Shown piece after piece: positions 50,667 to 62,589 of a stretch of DNA of 64,000 nt (position 1 is the stretch's first letter; each line of letters begins with the position of its first letter). The stretch lies in the NCBI GenBank assembly GCA_022605955.1, contig JAKCOZ010000005.1:44010950-44074949 (forward strand), read 5' to 3'. The notes under the pieces were generated by a model that made no database searches, was not told the DNA's origin, and saw only the letters and a list, made by a program, of their open reading frames with translations. This DNA is from Rallus limicola. Taxonomy: Eukaryota > Chordata > Aves > Gruiformes > Rallidae. The translations under genes and the position numbers were made by a program.

Positions 50667-50910
50667 CCAATTGCATCCGCGAAGTGGGCGGGGATTGACC
50701 AAATCATATGAGATTGACAGTTATTTCTACCAATGTAACTGCAGTGATAGACTTCCCTCTGCAAACAGGAACGCAAAGTACTCCCTAGGGTTGCTGGGTG
50801 GGACAAAACGATCTATATTTCCACATTACTGGCTGTCAGTGCTGATTGGCGGGTGATTGCACCTATAAGAAGGAGACGCTCCCCCACGACCTTTCCTGTT
50901 CTCCTCCAAT
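50667..50910 (+). promoter_or_regulatory. GLRX5: GLRX5 proximal promoter: CCAAT boxes and TATA-like site
   Basis: CCAAT occurs at 50667-50671 and 50906-50910, and the inverse ATTGG at 50845-50849. A TATA-like TATAAG at 50864-50869 would place the start near 50890-50900, giving a 5' UTR of about 90 bases before the ATG at 50984. Further upstream, GGAAGCGGAAGG at about 50604 resembles paired ETS sites and could serve either direction. Confidence 0.5.
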
Positions 50911-50983
50911 AGGCAAATAGCGCTGCCTCGGGGCTGGCGGTGCGCGGAGGGGCCTGGCAGTAGGCACGGGCAGGCAGTGCAGC

Positions 50984-51287
50984 ATGAGCGGGCTCGTGCG
51001 CGCGGCCTGGCGGCTGGGTGCCGCCGCCGCGGGGGGCCGGACCGGGCGATCGCTTAGCCAGGCGGCTGCCGGCGGGGCCGAGGGCGGCGGGGCCGAGAGT
51101 GGCGGCTCCGGGTCGCGGGAGGCGGTGGAGCGGCTGGTGCGGGAGCACCCGGTGGTGGTGTTCATGAAAGGCAGCCCGGCGCAGCCCCTTTGCGGCTTCA
51201 GCAACGCTGTCGTGCAGATCCTGCGCCTGCACGGCGTGGAGGACTACCGCTCCCACGACGTCCTACAGGACCCCGACCTCCGCCAAG
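50984..51287 (+). CDS. GLRX5: GLRX5 exon 1: mitochondrial monothiol glutaredoxin, N-terminal part
   Basis: Glutaredoxin-5 passes [2Fe-2S] clusters from the ISCU scaffold to target proteins in mitochondria and supports haem synthesis and iron sensing. Residues 1 to about 45 are Ala/Gly/Arg-rich with few acids at the start ([18 protein letters not shown]), typical of a mitochondrial presequence. The fold starts near [20 protein letters not shown]. The cluster-binding motif CGFS is at residues 70-73, with the conserved Lys62. The exon has 101 codons plus one base and ends at donor CAAG|GTCAGC. Joined to 56230-56408 it gives 160 aa, against 157 in human. The ATG is the first in frame after the predicted start site and matches the mammalian N-terminus MSG. 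Confidence 0.98.
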
Positions 51288-51620
51288 GTCAGCGGCGGGC
51301 AGGGGCCGGGGACGGGCGCGGCGGCTAGCGGGGTCCCCTTTGGGTGCCACCTCCCCCGCTGCCGGGGCTTGCACGCAGCCGAGTCGATCCCGGCCTTTCC
51401 CTTAGGAAACGCCGCTGGTACGGGGCAGAGCCCGAACCCCGGAGTCCCGCTTTCCCCATCGGAAAGGCCCCCGGGCGGCTCCGGCCTGTGTAGTCCGGCA
51501 GGGAGGTCGGGGTTGTCCCAAGGCCCGGCGTCGGGGGCTGCTGGAACCCCCGCCGGGCACCCTGTGCAGCCCTGCTTGCTTTTCGTAGGAGTGCCCTGTA
51601 CGCTGCTTCGCTTCGCCGCC

Positions 51621-51640
51621 GGGCTGGGGCGGGGTGGGGG
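51621..51640 (+). other. G-quadruplex motif
   Basis: Four G-runs (GGG, GGGG, GGGG, GGGGG) are separated by loops of CT, C and T on the coding strand of GLRX5 intron 1. It fits the standard G4 pattern and could form in DNA or in the nascent RNA. Confidence 0.75.
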
Positions 51641-53425
51641 TGGTGCTAGTGGTTCGCAGCAGGCCTGCGTTCCGGGGTTGGTGCCGTTAGCGCGTCTCCC
51701 GGAGGTGGGGGGGTGATGTTGCGGTGCCCGGACACCCCCATTCAGTGCACGTACCCTCTCTGTGTCTTAGTTATCTGCGGAATGCAGTTACGGGGTAACT
51801 CGGAGGTGGGACTGCTCGTGCCACCCAGCCTTGCTGCCTTAAAACACCCCTAAAATACTTATCAGTTGGGTGTTCCCTGGGAACGGAAGGGTGAAACTTC
51901 ATGGATGGATTGGTCTTAAACCACTGTATTCTCTCTGGCACTGCCTGCCCGGGTTCTTTTCATAAAGTACAAAACTACGCTAATTTCTTGCACGAGACAT
52001 ATTTAGCAATAGTTTCACCGTTACCACTCGAGTGGAAGGAGCTTTTCTATCCACAGGCTTTTTGCTAATTACAGGAGGCTAGTACTCAGGTCTTGTAATG
52101 CTGTTCTCCCTTCTTTCCCTCTTCAGTGTGCATAACTGACTGTTAAGGTTTTTATATGTTTATTTGATAAAGTTTTAAACGAACAAACAAAACCCCTATA
52201 GTAATTAGCCTTGCAGGTGCATACAGTTGACAATTCTTGTCCAAAATACACTAAATTGTACTTAAATCCACATTGTGGCATGTATCAGGTGACTTCATTT
52301 GCCTGTGTGTTTGGTATCATCTAATTCAGGTAGTTTATTAGCTTTTAGCTGAAAGGCTAATTTTTCCAATTCTTTCTTCCTTTTTTCAGTTCACAGGTGT
52401 AATAGTTGGTATAGTATAAAAACTAAAACAGGAATTTGGGTGTGAGGACACTTTCTGTTAATGTTGGTTTTGTTCAAGTAAATCTACTTTGCCAGGTGAG
52501 CAAATCATAGTAGCTTTCTAAACTTTATTTACATATCTGAGTTTATGAAACTTAAGGTTTACCAGAACAAGCTCATGAACTAGGGCTTTTGTGAACCCTT
52601 GAACAGGCAATGTGTTTTAATCTCTGGGGACTTGAATATGTGAATATATAGTCTCTTCTCTCTATGTAACAGAAACATCTTCCTTCTGAGTACAGCAATA
52701 TTTCCTCCATGTGAATTCTGGCTTATTTGAGGTGATCTGATAGGTTTTTACCCTCCCAAGTACCTGAGCATTAAATTGCAATTAGTGATTTGATCTGGCT
52801 AAGCTGCACTGAATGCACTACCAGAGCGTACACTTGCACAACATCCTGCTCCTTCTCAGGTGCTTAAAGAAGTTGTTCTGTTCCGTTCCACGCACCAGCT
52901 TGGGCATTTGTCCGACTGCACAGAGAGCCAGCTCGATTTATTAACTTGGTGTTCAAGTTGAGCTAGCTTCTTGTACTGTGAGGTGAGTGCCAGAGCCAGC
53001 ACCAGGGAGTGAAGAGTTGGGGGATGACAACGCTGTTTTCAAGGTCATACTGCTTCAGCTGTGTTGCCTGCTGCACCCTAAAAAGCCAGTGTGTGTGCCT
53101 GCTCCTGTGGATAACGGTCCCTGACAGAGGAGAAGCCAGGGTTCTCTGCATTGCCAAGGGTGATCCAGCAGTGTCTCCCTGAAGGCCCTCTTCCTCTCCT
53201 CCTGGAGCTGGCCTCTGGTGATGAGAGGTTAATGTGCAACATTGGATGCTTTCCTAAGTCCTCCTGGCGAACATAATGTGCACTGTGTACATGTGGGGTT
53301 AGCGAGGGGATAGTGAACCTTTAGCTCTGAAAATACCTAACACTTTGTTCATTGATCTGCAGTATTTATGTATGTCAGCTGATCACCAGCTTTGTATTCA
53401 GCCGAATGTAACTTCAATGTTTGCA

Positions 53426-53437
53426 TATATATATATA
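53426..53437. repeat. TA microsatellite
   Basis: A short alternating TA run in the GLRX5 intron. Confidence 0.8.
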
Positions 53438-56229
53438 TGTATGCTTATACCATTTGTAGTGAGAGCTGGCTGTTTGTAGAGATGGTGATTCAGGTGTTGG
53501 AAGTGCTGGTTGGTTTCTTTCCTGTATCTATTCATACACCTTCTTTTCAGGTGATTAGAGTTCAACTGCTGAAACTGGCCGTGTGCTAAAATGCAGCAAG
53601 TTGTGCAACCAGAACAACTCCCCTACTTGCCCTTTCGCCTAAAAGCACACTCAGATCCATGCACCTAGAAAGTTACTGGTACTGCATGTGATTTATCTGA
53701 GCTTGTGACTGAGGATATGCTTTCCTGATTAAAGCTTGCCTAAGAGACCTCAGTAGTCTCTCTTGGATTGTTGTTCTGTCGCTATTCAGGTTTCTCCAAG
53801 TTGGCAGTGCCACAAGTGATCCTGCTCTCAACTGATGGATAGCATTAGCCTGGTTCAGGTCACTAAGGTGGCAGAGGAGCTTGGAATTACATACTGGAAA
53901 TGTGGTAGTTTAAATTGGTTTGAACTGTTGTGGTAGTTCACCCTCTGATTGTTGTGTTTGATGTTACCTAAGTATGGGATACTGCCCAGAGCATCTTGAT
54001 CCTTCCACTTGCCCTTGGGTTAGCTTTCCCTCAATCAAGCTTGCGCCAGTACTCCTAATCTCTATGAGTATTTGTTACTTTTCTGGAGAAAGTGTGGTAG
54101 GAGTGAGAGTGGTAGTTTGAGTCAGTTCTTTGATATGACCCATCATCTCTTAGTGCTGAGAGGGGAGGGCTGAGAACTGGTAACTGGAGTTAAGGAACCA
54201 GTGTGGGAGTGAGCCAGGTACACCTTTCAGTGGTCTGGTTTTGCAGTCACCTTCAAGTGTGCCAGTTAAGCTGTCAGACTTGAAGCCTGCTCTGTGGAGT
54301 GTGGTTTTACAAAGCAAGCAGCACTTCGACACAGAAGCTGCAGCTTCTGAAGTGTTAAACTGCAGGGAGAGGCAAGGAAATCCCTTGGGGTGTCAGTGCT
54401 GCCAAAGGATTTGTCACAAGAGTGCATCCCAACCACAGCAAGCATAGGACAGGCTAACTTGCTTTAACATACTGAAGTAGCTTAGTAGTGTTGGTCAGCC
54501 GCTTCACGACGTGTTCATGAAAGCATTTAAATCAGTTTGGGTAATATGTGAAATGCATCATACAGAGCAGCTGAGCTTCATTGTATTCTTATTTTCTTCT
54601 GAAGCTGGATAGATCCTGTCTGTACTTGAGCGTACGTGTAGTTGGGCCCTTGAAAAGAATGGTTCTATGAAAGAATAACTGGTGTAAGTATTGCCCTGGA
54701 GAGCTTAATAACAGTAGGTTTCTTATGCAGAGCCCTTAACAAAAACAAACCCTGTGGTTCTATCTGCAGTGGCCCCTTTGAGTAGGGTTGTCCTTAAACA
54801 TGCCTTAATATTGAGACTCAGTTTTTCTTTGCAACCGTTGTGGGCTAAAAGATTTTTAGGATCATTTGAACACTTCTGAAGCTCAAAGGCCATGGGGTGT
54901 TTAAGAAAAGTAGCTACTAAATGCAAATTGACATCAGAGCTTGTAATTTCTGCAGTCGGTATCTAAACAATTGAGAGCAGTTTTAATGAAATACAAAGGA
55001 AGAAGTTACAGGTGGTGATGCTAGAGAGGAGGTTAGATGGTTATTGATTCCTTTTGGCCTTGATCTATACACTAAACTTGTGATTCCAGACTTTAGAAGC
55101 ATTAGGTGTCTATCTGCAAAATCTGAAGTAAAAACAAAATCTCCTAGCTCATGTTGTACATCATAGTTAGGAGCACACTGTCACAAAGCATTTTTTTCTG
55201 GATTACTATTATTGTAGTAGATTTTTAAAACACACTGATATTTGACTAAGGGGAATTATTAGGTCTTTTTCATCTTTTATCCATTTTGTTAGAGAAATTC
55301 TAGACATTGCATATAAAAATGTATAAAAAAATTTGAATTTGAAACTTGGTATCTAAGCAAGTGCTGGTGGACTTGGTGTAAGACTTTGTATAAAACCATA
55401 CAGACATCGAATTTAACTGTTTCTTCTGCTACAGTAATAATGACTTTGTGTGAAGGATCATTTAAAAAGTAGGAAGTTAGATACAATGATTCTTCTGGGT
55501 TTTTGTTTGTTTGGGGGGGTTTTATGTCTTTCAGTGCAGGGTGGGATTCCATTTGTACCGGCTGATCAATTAGTAACTTTGGATGGTCCTACATTTGTCT
55601 TTTATGAAGCAGAGTTTTAAACTTTAGTTCTGTACTTTGTAATTGTGACTGGAGCTCTGCTCAATTAGTGAGTTCTTGAAGAGACTTCAACCTTTGTGCC
55701 CCTCCCATGGGTTGTAAGGTCTGGCAATGAAAGATAAACCAATTTGAAATTTCTAAGGCCTCTGAGGGGCAAGCGTATCTTTCTTGCAGTTGAAATTGCA
55801 ATAGTAAGTATAAGTGTATGAATTCAATTAGAACATTAATATGTTTTAAAGTCCTTTTTGGAAAAATAAAGGATAACAATGTAAACAGTTCTTAATTTTT
55901 TTTTTAAAGTATTTTAATTTCTTTAATTGATTGAAAACTTGTATCTGCTTGTATCCTGGAAGGGAAAAGAGGCACTACTTTTTCCCAGCCCCTGTCTGAA
56001 CTCAGAATAGCAGTCGACTCCGTATCTTTAAACCCACATCTTTGAGGTGGAATGAAAACTAAACTGAACTTTAATGTAGTTTTTCTGATAGTGCTTCTGT
56101 TTTATAGCTCAGTGAGAAAGAAATGCAAATAGTAGTTCTGTCAGCCTGAAGCAGTGTGTTCTGTTTAAAAACCGATTCTATTTACAGAGTATGAAAAACC
56201 TTTAATGCTTATATTTTTTTCTCATGCAG

Positions 56230-56408
56230 GAATAAAAAACTACTCCAACTGGCCTACTATCCCACAAGTGTACCTCAACGGTGAATTCGTTGGTGGCTGT
56301 GATATACTCCTCCAGATGCATCAGAATGGAGATCTTGTAGAAGAGCTGAAGAAGTTAGGAATCCGTTCTGCCCTTCTGGATGCAGAAAAAGACCAAGACA
56401 AAAAGTAA
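56230..56408 (+). CDS. GLRX5: GLRX5 exon 2: C-terminal part and stop
   Basis: The acceptor CTCATGCAG precedes 56230; the first two bases complete Gly102. The exon reads [20 protein letters not shown] and then [20 protein letters not shown], ending KDQDKK and TAA at 56406-56408. The WP-TIP segment supplies the cis-proline (Pro113) that binds glutathione, and GGCD (123-126) contacts its other end. These, with CGFS in exon 1, form the glutathione-coordinated [2Fe-2S] site. The part from [10 protein letters not shown] to ELKKLGI is identical to human by recall. Confidence 0.98.
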
Positions 56409-56704
56409 AACAAGCAAAAAAGATGCTGTGATGGGAATAGAGCAGATCTTTGATATGAACTCGTTACCAGTAAAGCCTTATGTACCTTAGCTCAAAGGTG
56501 GCATCTTTTTGAACTGACACTAAGATTTATCTGTGAATGTCTGTTAGCTCATGGTAAATGTAATGATCCTGGTATTTTGATTGATGGATATTGTCAATAT
56601 TTGGGTACCACCACAGCACTGTAGAGCATACATTTGTGGAAATTGTGGCTATAAAAAAGAAAAAGGTTCCCTTCTAAAAGCATCCACTTCTTGTTTAAGG
56701 CAGG

Positions 56705-56710
56705 AATAAA
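56705..56710 (+). terminator. GLRX5: GLRX5 proximal poly(A) signal
   Basis: This is the first AATAAA after the stop, about 300 bases downstream; it could give a short-UTR transcript. Another AATAAA follows at 56995-57000. Confidence 0.55.
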
Positions 56711-57596
56711 CCAAAAGAACTAATGATATTTTTATGGATTTTGAGTGTGTGTTTCTTTGTTCTTTGATACATGAACCTGTGCAAACAGTGTTTGCGTTCC
56801 TGTGCTCTTCTCAAAAAAGTGTTAAGTGATAGTGTATCAGTTTTGCTGTATAACTCCTGGTGGTAAGATTTCATGAGAGCCTGTAAAACTTCTGTAATTG
56901 CATATGATATGGGAGAAAAATAGTCTTCAAACAATATAGAAGAAAAAAGATTATATCGGAGTGCATGAAATATACTTTTATTCCAAAGGGTAAAAATAAA
57001 CAGACTATACAAATACATGTATAATGGTCATTATTACTTTGTAACATTCTGATGGCTTTTAAAAGAATGCTAAGAATTGTGCCTAAAGATTTTATAAAAC
57101 GTTTTCTACCTCTTGCAAATGAGCTTTTCCTCCTGCTTATATACTTTTGTGTATTGGAGTTCTGTTTCAGTGCTAAAATGTGGGAATTGTTCAAGGCTTC
57201 AGTATTCTAGGTTGAAATGGTATGGGAGAGTACTTCAGTTACTACTGTACTCTTGTATTATTTGCTAGTTACTAAGTTATCTTTTTATGTTGTATTCCTA
57301 GTTTCTAAGAATATGGTCTTCAAACATGGGATTAACAGATGAAATGCTTTGCGTAGGTGAGATGAGTGCAGCAGAGGTGCTGCTCAAGAGATAAATCCTC
57401 CTTCGTGGAAAGTCTTGGAAGTCTTTAATACCTGTCTAACCACATTGCCATAAGTTAAAACAACTTACATTAAACCAATGTAGCCTCAGCTGTACAACAG
57501 TAATACCTAGGTTAAAAGCCAACCAAGCTGTTTCTAAATGCAGTTTGCTTTTATTAATATAAACCAGTTTGCATGTGAATTAGGCAAATGATTGGA

Positions 57597-57602
57597 AATA
57601 AA
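57597..57602 (+). terminator. GLRX5: GLRX5 distal poly(A) signal
   Basis: AATAAA is followed at once by a GT-rich stretch (TGTGTTTTCTGTTG), the best downstream element of the candidates. A further AATAAA at 57654-57659 is less well supported. Confidence 0.65.
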
Positions 57603-57659
57603 CTGTGTTTTCTGTTGATTGTCTGCAGTAGTTCCTCTTTATTTTAAATGACTAATAAA

Positions 57660-59240
57660 ACTGATACTACTTTTGATTTGAAACATAAAAAGTTTTCTGT
57701 TGCATGGGATAGCAAATGCGTTTTAGAGGAAAGAAAAATTGTAAATGGTCAGGGGAAGAGGAAGTCAGGACCAGAACTTGAAGAGAGGTTTGATGTATTC
57801 CACTTCTAAATCTCCCTTGTCCAATACAGCAAGCTGTCATGTGGAGAAACTATACCAGTACATTCTCCACAGAATTTGAAAAATTGGTTACAGTAAGCTT
57901 ACTGTATAATTAAAATGCAGTCAGTGTCTCCGGGATTAAATAGAGTGTGTGCGTTCTCTGTGTATTCGTGTGTTTGCAACACCTGCTCAGATCCAGTAGA
58001 GGTGACTGAATGACCACTTAATAGAGGAGTAAGTTACACTCTGAGGCAGTCACTTTTGGCTGTTGGGCATGCTGATGTGAATGCAAGATTTTTTTTTTCT
58101 TTGTTCCACGTGGCATTCATTAACTGCAAAGCTTCAGGTATAGGTGAAGTGAAGATCAGTTCTGAGCATTTCAGCGTTACCTCTCTTTGAATTCCCACTA
58201 ACCAAGCTCTCTTCTGGCTAATCTTTCAGAAGTAGTTTTTGCCATTCCGAATGTAAAGCAACAGTTTGAAATTTACTTATTTTTCTAAAGTCTTTGGTTA
58301 TTCTTGTCAAAAGCCATATAGAAATGGATGTACACAGTAAACAGAATAAGGCAAGAATACATTATTTTCTGCTTCCATGGTTAATTCTTAGTATGGCTAC
58401 TAATAAACAGAATCACAAATCTGGTTCATATAGCTCTAGTCTTTATTCTCCTGTGGAAGTTGAATATTTTTCAGTATTCTTTAACATCAAGGTAACTTTA
58501 GCGTTGTCAGGTCTTTCTCCTTGAAGAAGCAATTTTTTTTCCAGTCCTATCAGAGTCCATGCTGTTTCTAAATCTATGAATAGTTTTTCTAATTTCTCTA
58601 CTTCCTTCCACCTAGACTTTTTAACTTTTAATTTTTTAGTTAAAATTTTGCATAACACATGTAAAAGTGTCTATATCAATCCTTTGCCTGATTGGAGCAG
58701 TGTATGTGACAAAGCCACAAGAGTGAAAACATAAGATGTGACTTCTGCCTGCAAGCCTGTATGAGCTGAGCTTTCCAGGCTCCGTGCGTGAGTGGTTGTT
58801 TTACATATTGCATCTATATAAATGCTCATGTTAAAACAACTGCAATAACAATAATAAAAATCTATTTAAGTTGTAAAACTTCAGATGCTTTTATTTTGGG
58901 AGTCGATTGAGAGTATTTTCCCCAAAAGACTAATTCGCAGTTAAGTTACCATTTTAGAAGGTGGGCAGTATTCCACACTAAAGGCTAATGGCAAAAGGGG
59001 GCATATGCTTCTGATACCAAAGGGATATTGCTGCAAATAAGCTGATTTTGGGGAGAAAAAATCAGGCCCCTTGTTGATGAGAGATTTGCACCTGCTTTTC
59101 CTGTGCTCTTTGGCAATGCCATTGCGGGTGAAAAAAGAAGCAAAGTGGCCTGGTGTTGAGTTTGGCCTCTTGGGGTAAGAATGAGACAGGTGTCAGGGCT
59201 GTGCATGAGCATGGTCACCTGCAGGGCTTCTACACATCAA
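57660..59240. other. Intergenic, no gene seen
   Basis: This is AT-rich DNA after GLRX5. No coding exon or RNA gene is recognised. It leads into the CR1 copy. Confidence 0.65.
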
Positions 59241-59257
59241 GGTTGGTTGGTCAGAGA

Positions 59258-59740
59258 TGACAGGGACACAAAACTATTGGAGAGTGTCCAGAGGAGGGCA
59301 ATGAGGATGGGAAAGGGTCTGGAGCAAAAATCTTATGAGGAGAGGCTGAAGTCCCTTAGTTTGTTCAGCCTAGAGAAAAGGAGACTGAGGGGAGACCTCA
59401 TCGTGGTCTGTGGCTTCCTGACTAGGGGGAGTGAAGGGACAGGCACCGATCTCTCTTTAATGACCAGGGATAGAATCTGAGGGAACAGCGTGAAGCTGCA
59501 ACAGGGGAATTTTAGGTTGGATATTAGGAAGAGGTTCTTTACTGAGAGGGTGGTTGGGCACTGGAACAGGCTCCCCAAGGAAGTGGTCACAGCACCGATA
59601 TTGACTGAGTTCAAGAAGTGTCTGGATGATACCCTGAGTCTGCTCTGACTTGGCTGGTCCTGTGTGGAGCCAAGAGTTGGGCCTGATGATTCTTATGGGT
59701 CCCTTCTAACTCAGGATATTCTATGATTCTATTCTATGAC
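59258..59740 (+). mobile_element. CR1 LINE fragment, divergent subfamily
   Basis: CR1 3' sequence in sense orientation: GTGTCCAGAGGAGGGCAATG, TATGAGGAGAGGCTGAAG, TTGTTCAGCCTAGAGAAAAG, TTGGATATTAGGAAGAGGTT and ACTGGAACAGGCTCCCCAAG, ending with TTCTATGATTCTATTCTATGAC. It differs from the other two copies in the last 120 bases (TCTGGATGATACCCTGAG), suggesting another CR1 subfamily. It is truncated and non-functional. Confidence 0.93.
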
Positions 59741-62580
59741 AGTTCCAAACCAGCACATTGTCCCTCCCATTGCCCTGGTTGAGTTTCAGTGTGTTGTACC
59801 AGGCAGGTATTCTGGCTGGCTGCCTCTCCAGGGAGACGCTTCTGACTCACTTTGGCGGCATCACAGTACTGAGGTCTTACAATGAATGTAAAGTATTACC
59901 TACGAGTGTTAATTTTGTTATTACAGGATTGTAGTATGAATGTTTGCCAAACTGGAAACCATTATCATAATTGCTTATAATTTATTCTGAGGATGTCCTC
60001 AGTGCTGCTCTTGTAGTAAAAGGCTGAACTGAGTGGACCAAACTTCACCAAATGATAAATTACACTAACCCTCTACTGCTTCTAACACTGCTTACCATGT
60101 ATGTTATAAAGCAAGGTTCATATTCCAACATCGATCTGGTGTCCTAAACCTCCACTTATACAAGACCTAGGGTTTCTTTGCTCTTCATGAGCTAGTCCTG
60201 TTGGGGAGCAGAAGGAAGCAGGTTAGAAACACTTGTTACTGTGCTGCTAGTTTTGATTTGGCAGAATTCAAAGCAGGTACATGAAAAGTTGTTTTCCTGG
60301 GAAACAAGTTGTTACCAGCTCAGAACATCTTAATGGGTTACAGGGTATGTGTGGTTCTCAGTGCCAATGACCTTCTCCTTGCCTTAATTTTGCTAGTAAA
60401 TGTTTGGATCTGGTCAATATTCTGCACTGCTTGTCTAGAAATCCTTGGCAGGAGTTTCCCAGGAGTCTGTCAATGCTAACAAAGTGCGTAGAAAACAATC
60501 AAGTGTGGGAACATGAAATCGAAGAATTGTACCAAGGAAAACATCTCCTGAGCTGGCAATAAGAATTCCACCAAGGTCCTGTCAGTGCCTGCATCTAAGA
60601 AGGGCAATATTAAAAAGCAGAGGTGGCAGCCTTAGCAATAAATCCCTGTCTAATCCCTTTGCACATCCCTTCTGCAGAAACCAGATCTTCTTGCATGGGG
60701 TTTTTTAACATCTGTATTACAAGACTGAGTAAGAAAAAAACCCCGCTCATTAGTCACAAGGTACATACTACCTTTTGGTGCAAAGATGGAAAGGCAATAA
60801 GGATGGTTAAAGTGAGTTGGAAGGTTTTAAAGCTAATTTTTTTTAAATTTTTTTGTAGGGATGCTGTTTGTTCCACTGAACGCTTACAGCACTGCTGCCT
60901 CTTACATGGCCTGGTCACAGCTATAGAAACTCCTGACTAATTTAGCGACTTGAGGCCTACCTGACATGTCTTTTAGGAAAAACAGGTTTTTAGCTACACA
61001 GAAAATAGAAATGAGATAGATAAGATTCTGATTTATAAACTTTCCCTTACCATCCAGCTTCTAACACATGCCTCGTTTCCCTGGGAGTAAGGGCGTAGGC
61101 CAGGAGCAGAGAAGGTTTTAGTTACAAAGACCATCATACTCTATAAAATTCATGGTAGTCATGTGATGTGGCTGAGATGAATGTGCAGTGCTCTGTATCA
61201 CAACCACACGGTCATATCTCTTGAAGATCACTTATTAATCAGACAGCAGAAAGGCTTGCAGGACAGCAGGCTGCTGGCTTGTGTTCCCCTCTCAAGAAGA
61301 AAGCAAGCCTTTCAAGGATGAACTTACATTCTCAAATCATTTTAAGGTGTTAAGACCTTTTGAATCAGAGTAAATAAACACAATCAATTTCCTTAAAGAC
61401 AGAGGGAGTCACTAGAAACTTTTCACTAGCTGTTGAAATATGTGCTGTATTTTTTCCAAGTACCTTGTTTACCTTAAATGTGTGCAGGTGATGATGGTTT
61501 GTAAGGACCTAAGAAGAATCCAAAGGCCAACTTTAATATTAATTTTGAAGCAGCTTTGCCAATTAAAGAAATTAATTCTAACAAACAACAGAGGGACAAT
61601 GATTTTTTTTTTTAATACTTGCAGCTGTTCTACATAACAATATTTGAGGCTGCTCCTATGGGTACGTGGAGATACTGGGATGAGTCTGTGGTTTTGGAGT
61701 TACATGTTGTCCCTTCTGACACAAATCTTGTACAGGGCATTTACTTACCAACTTTTAAAGATGATCTTTTGTAAAATTTTACTTGGCATTTAACAGTGAA
61801 TTAAGTCAAATGGACTTTGGAGGAGTGTTGAATTAGGAAAAAAAAAAAATTGATTAACTTTTTTTTGCTTGCTATATAAGCACATTCTTCATAGCCTGAA
61901 GGGCTTTACATACACCTCAGCCCCCAAAGAGTGAAGTAGGGCACTCAAATCTTAGTTTTGCAGACTGATAAAAACTGAAATACAGAGAAGTGATTTGCTG
62001 CTTGTACTATAACAGCTATAAGGAGAATAAAGTTTTGAAACATTCAGTCTTAAACATATGGTCCAGTAAGTGAAAACAACATGCTTTTAGAGGGGCATCT
62101 CAACAAGCATTTTAGAGCTTTCAAATACACACTGTAATGAGTGTCTTTGAAACACTACCTGTCAGGCAGGATTTCCCTGTTGGAAGGTAATACTATGAAA
62201 CCTAATATTTCTGTTCATACCTTTATTGCCTAAAATCTGAATGTCCCTTCAAGTAGATTTAGGCTTGAGGTTTTGGTTTGGTTTGGTTGGTTTTGGTTTA
62301 TTTTGGTTAAGGGAAATCCAGGTATTCTCTGCAAAGCAGTGTTTTCTGACTACTTCAAAGAGCTTGTGCTCCATCAAGACTGGGTACCTATTCAAACCTT
62401 CACAGCTCTGAAGAAATCAGTTTTAGGTTTGGTATTCAATAATATCTTGTACTGCTGATTAATAGTATTCTCTGTATTTACATTCTGTCTGCAATGCTCC
62501 ATGAGAGACAAGCAACAATATGTGAAAGAAAAGAGGTGCAAGAAGACTGATACTGCCTGAAAGGAAAGCAAATAAGATAG
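59741..62580. other. Intergenic, no gene seen
   Basis: This is AT-rich DNA with short open frames only. A T/G-rich low-complexity stretch (GGTTTG-like units) lies at about 62266-62310. Confidence 0.6.
62266..62310 (+). repeat. GGTTT-type low-complexity stretch
   Basis: Repeated TTTGG/GGTTT units cover about 45 bases just before the GC-rich block. Confidence 0.75.
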
Positions 62581-62589
62581 CAGTTTTAG

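Larger units (their letters stand above)
49950..51720. promoter_or_regulatory. CpG island, shared SNHG10/GLRX5 promoter
   Basis: CpG-rich DNA runs from about 50.0 kb through GLRX5 exon 1 into its first intron. SNHG10 leaves to the left and GLRX5 to the right, a head-to-head arrangement as in mammals. Long open frames on both strands here reflect the lack of AT-rich stop codons and are not called as genes. Confidence 0.85.
51288..56229 (+). other. GLRX5: GLRX5 intron, about 4.9 kb
   Basis: This single intron runs from GTCAGC to TTTTCTCATGCAG. Its first 430 bases are still CpG island and include a canonical G-quadruplex motif at 51621-51640. Further in is a short TA microsatellite at about 53426-53437. 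The rest is AT-rich with no exon, RNA or transposon recognised. Confidence 0.9.
56409..57625 (+). other. GLRX5: GLRX5 3' UTR
   Basis: This is non-coding sequence after the stop, with several AATAAA signals. It is AT-rich and the open frames in it are short or antisense. The longest supported end is after the signal at 57597-57602, giving about 1.2 kb. Confidence 0.75.

Noticed and set aside
50024..50711. Several overlapping open frames between SNHG10 and GLRX5.
   Set aside because: They overlap each other on both strands in a CpG island, end at random, and show no conserved motif; this is promoter DNA.
50813..51256. Minus-strand frames of 113-147 codons opposite GLRX5 exon 1.
   Set aside because: They are shadows of the GC-rich GLRX5 coding exon.
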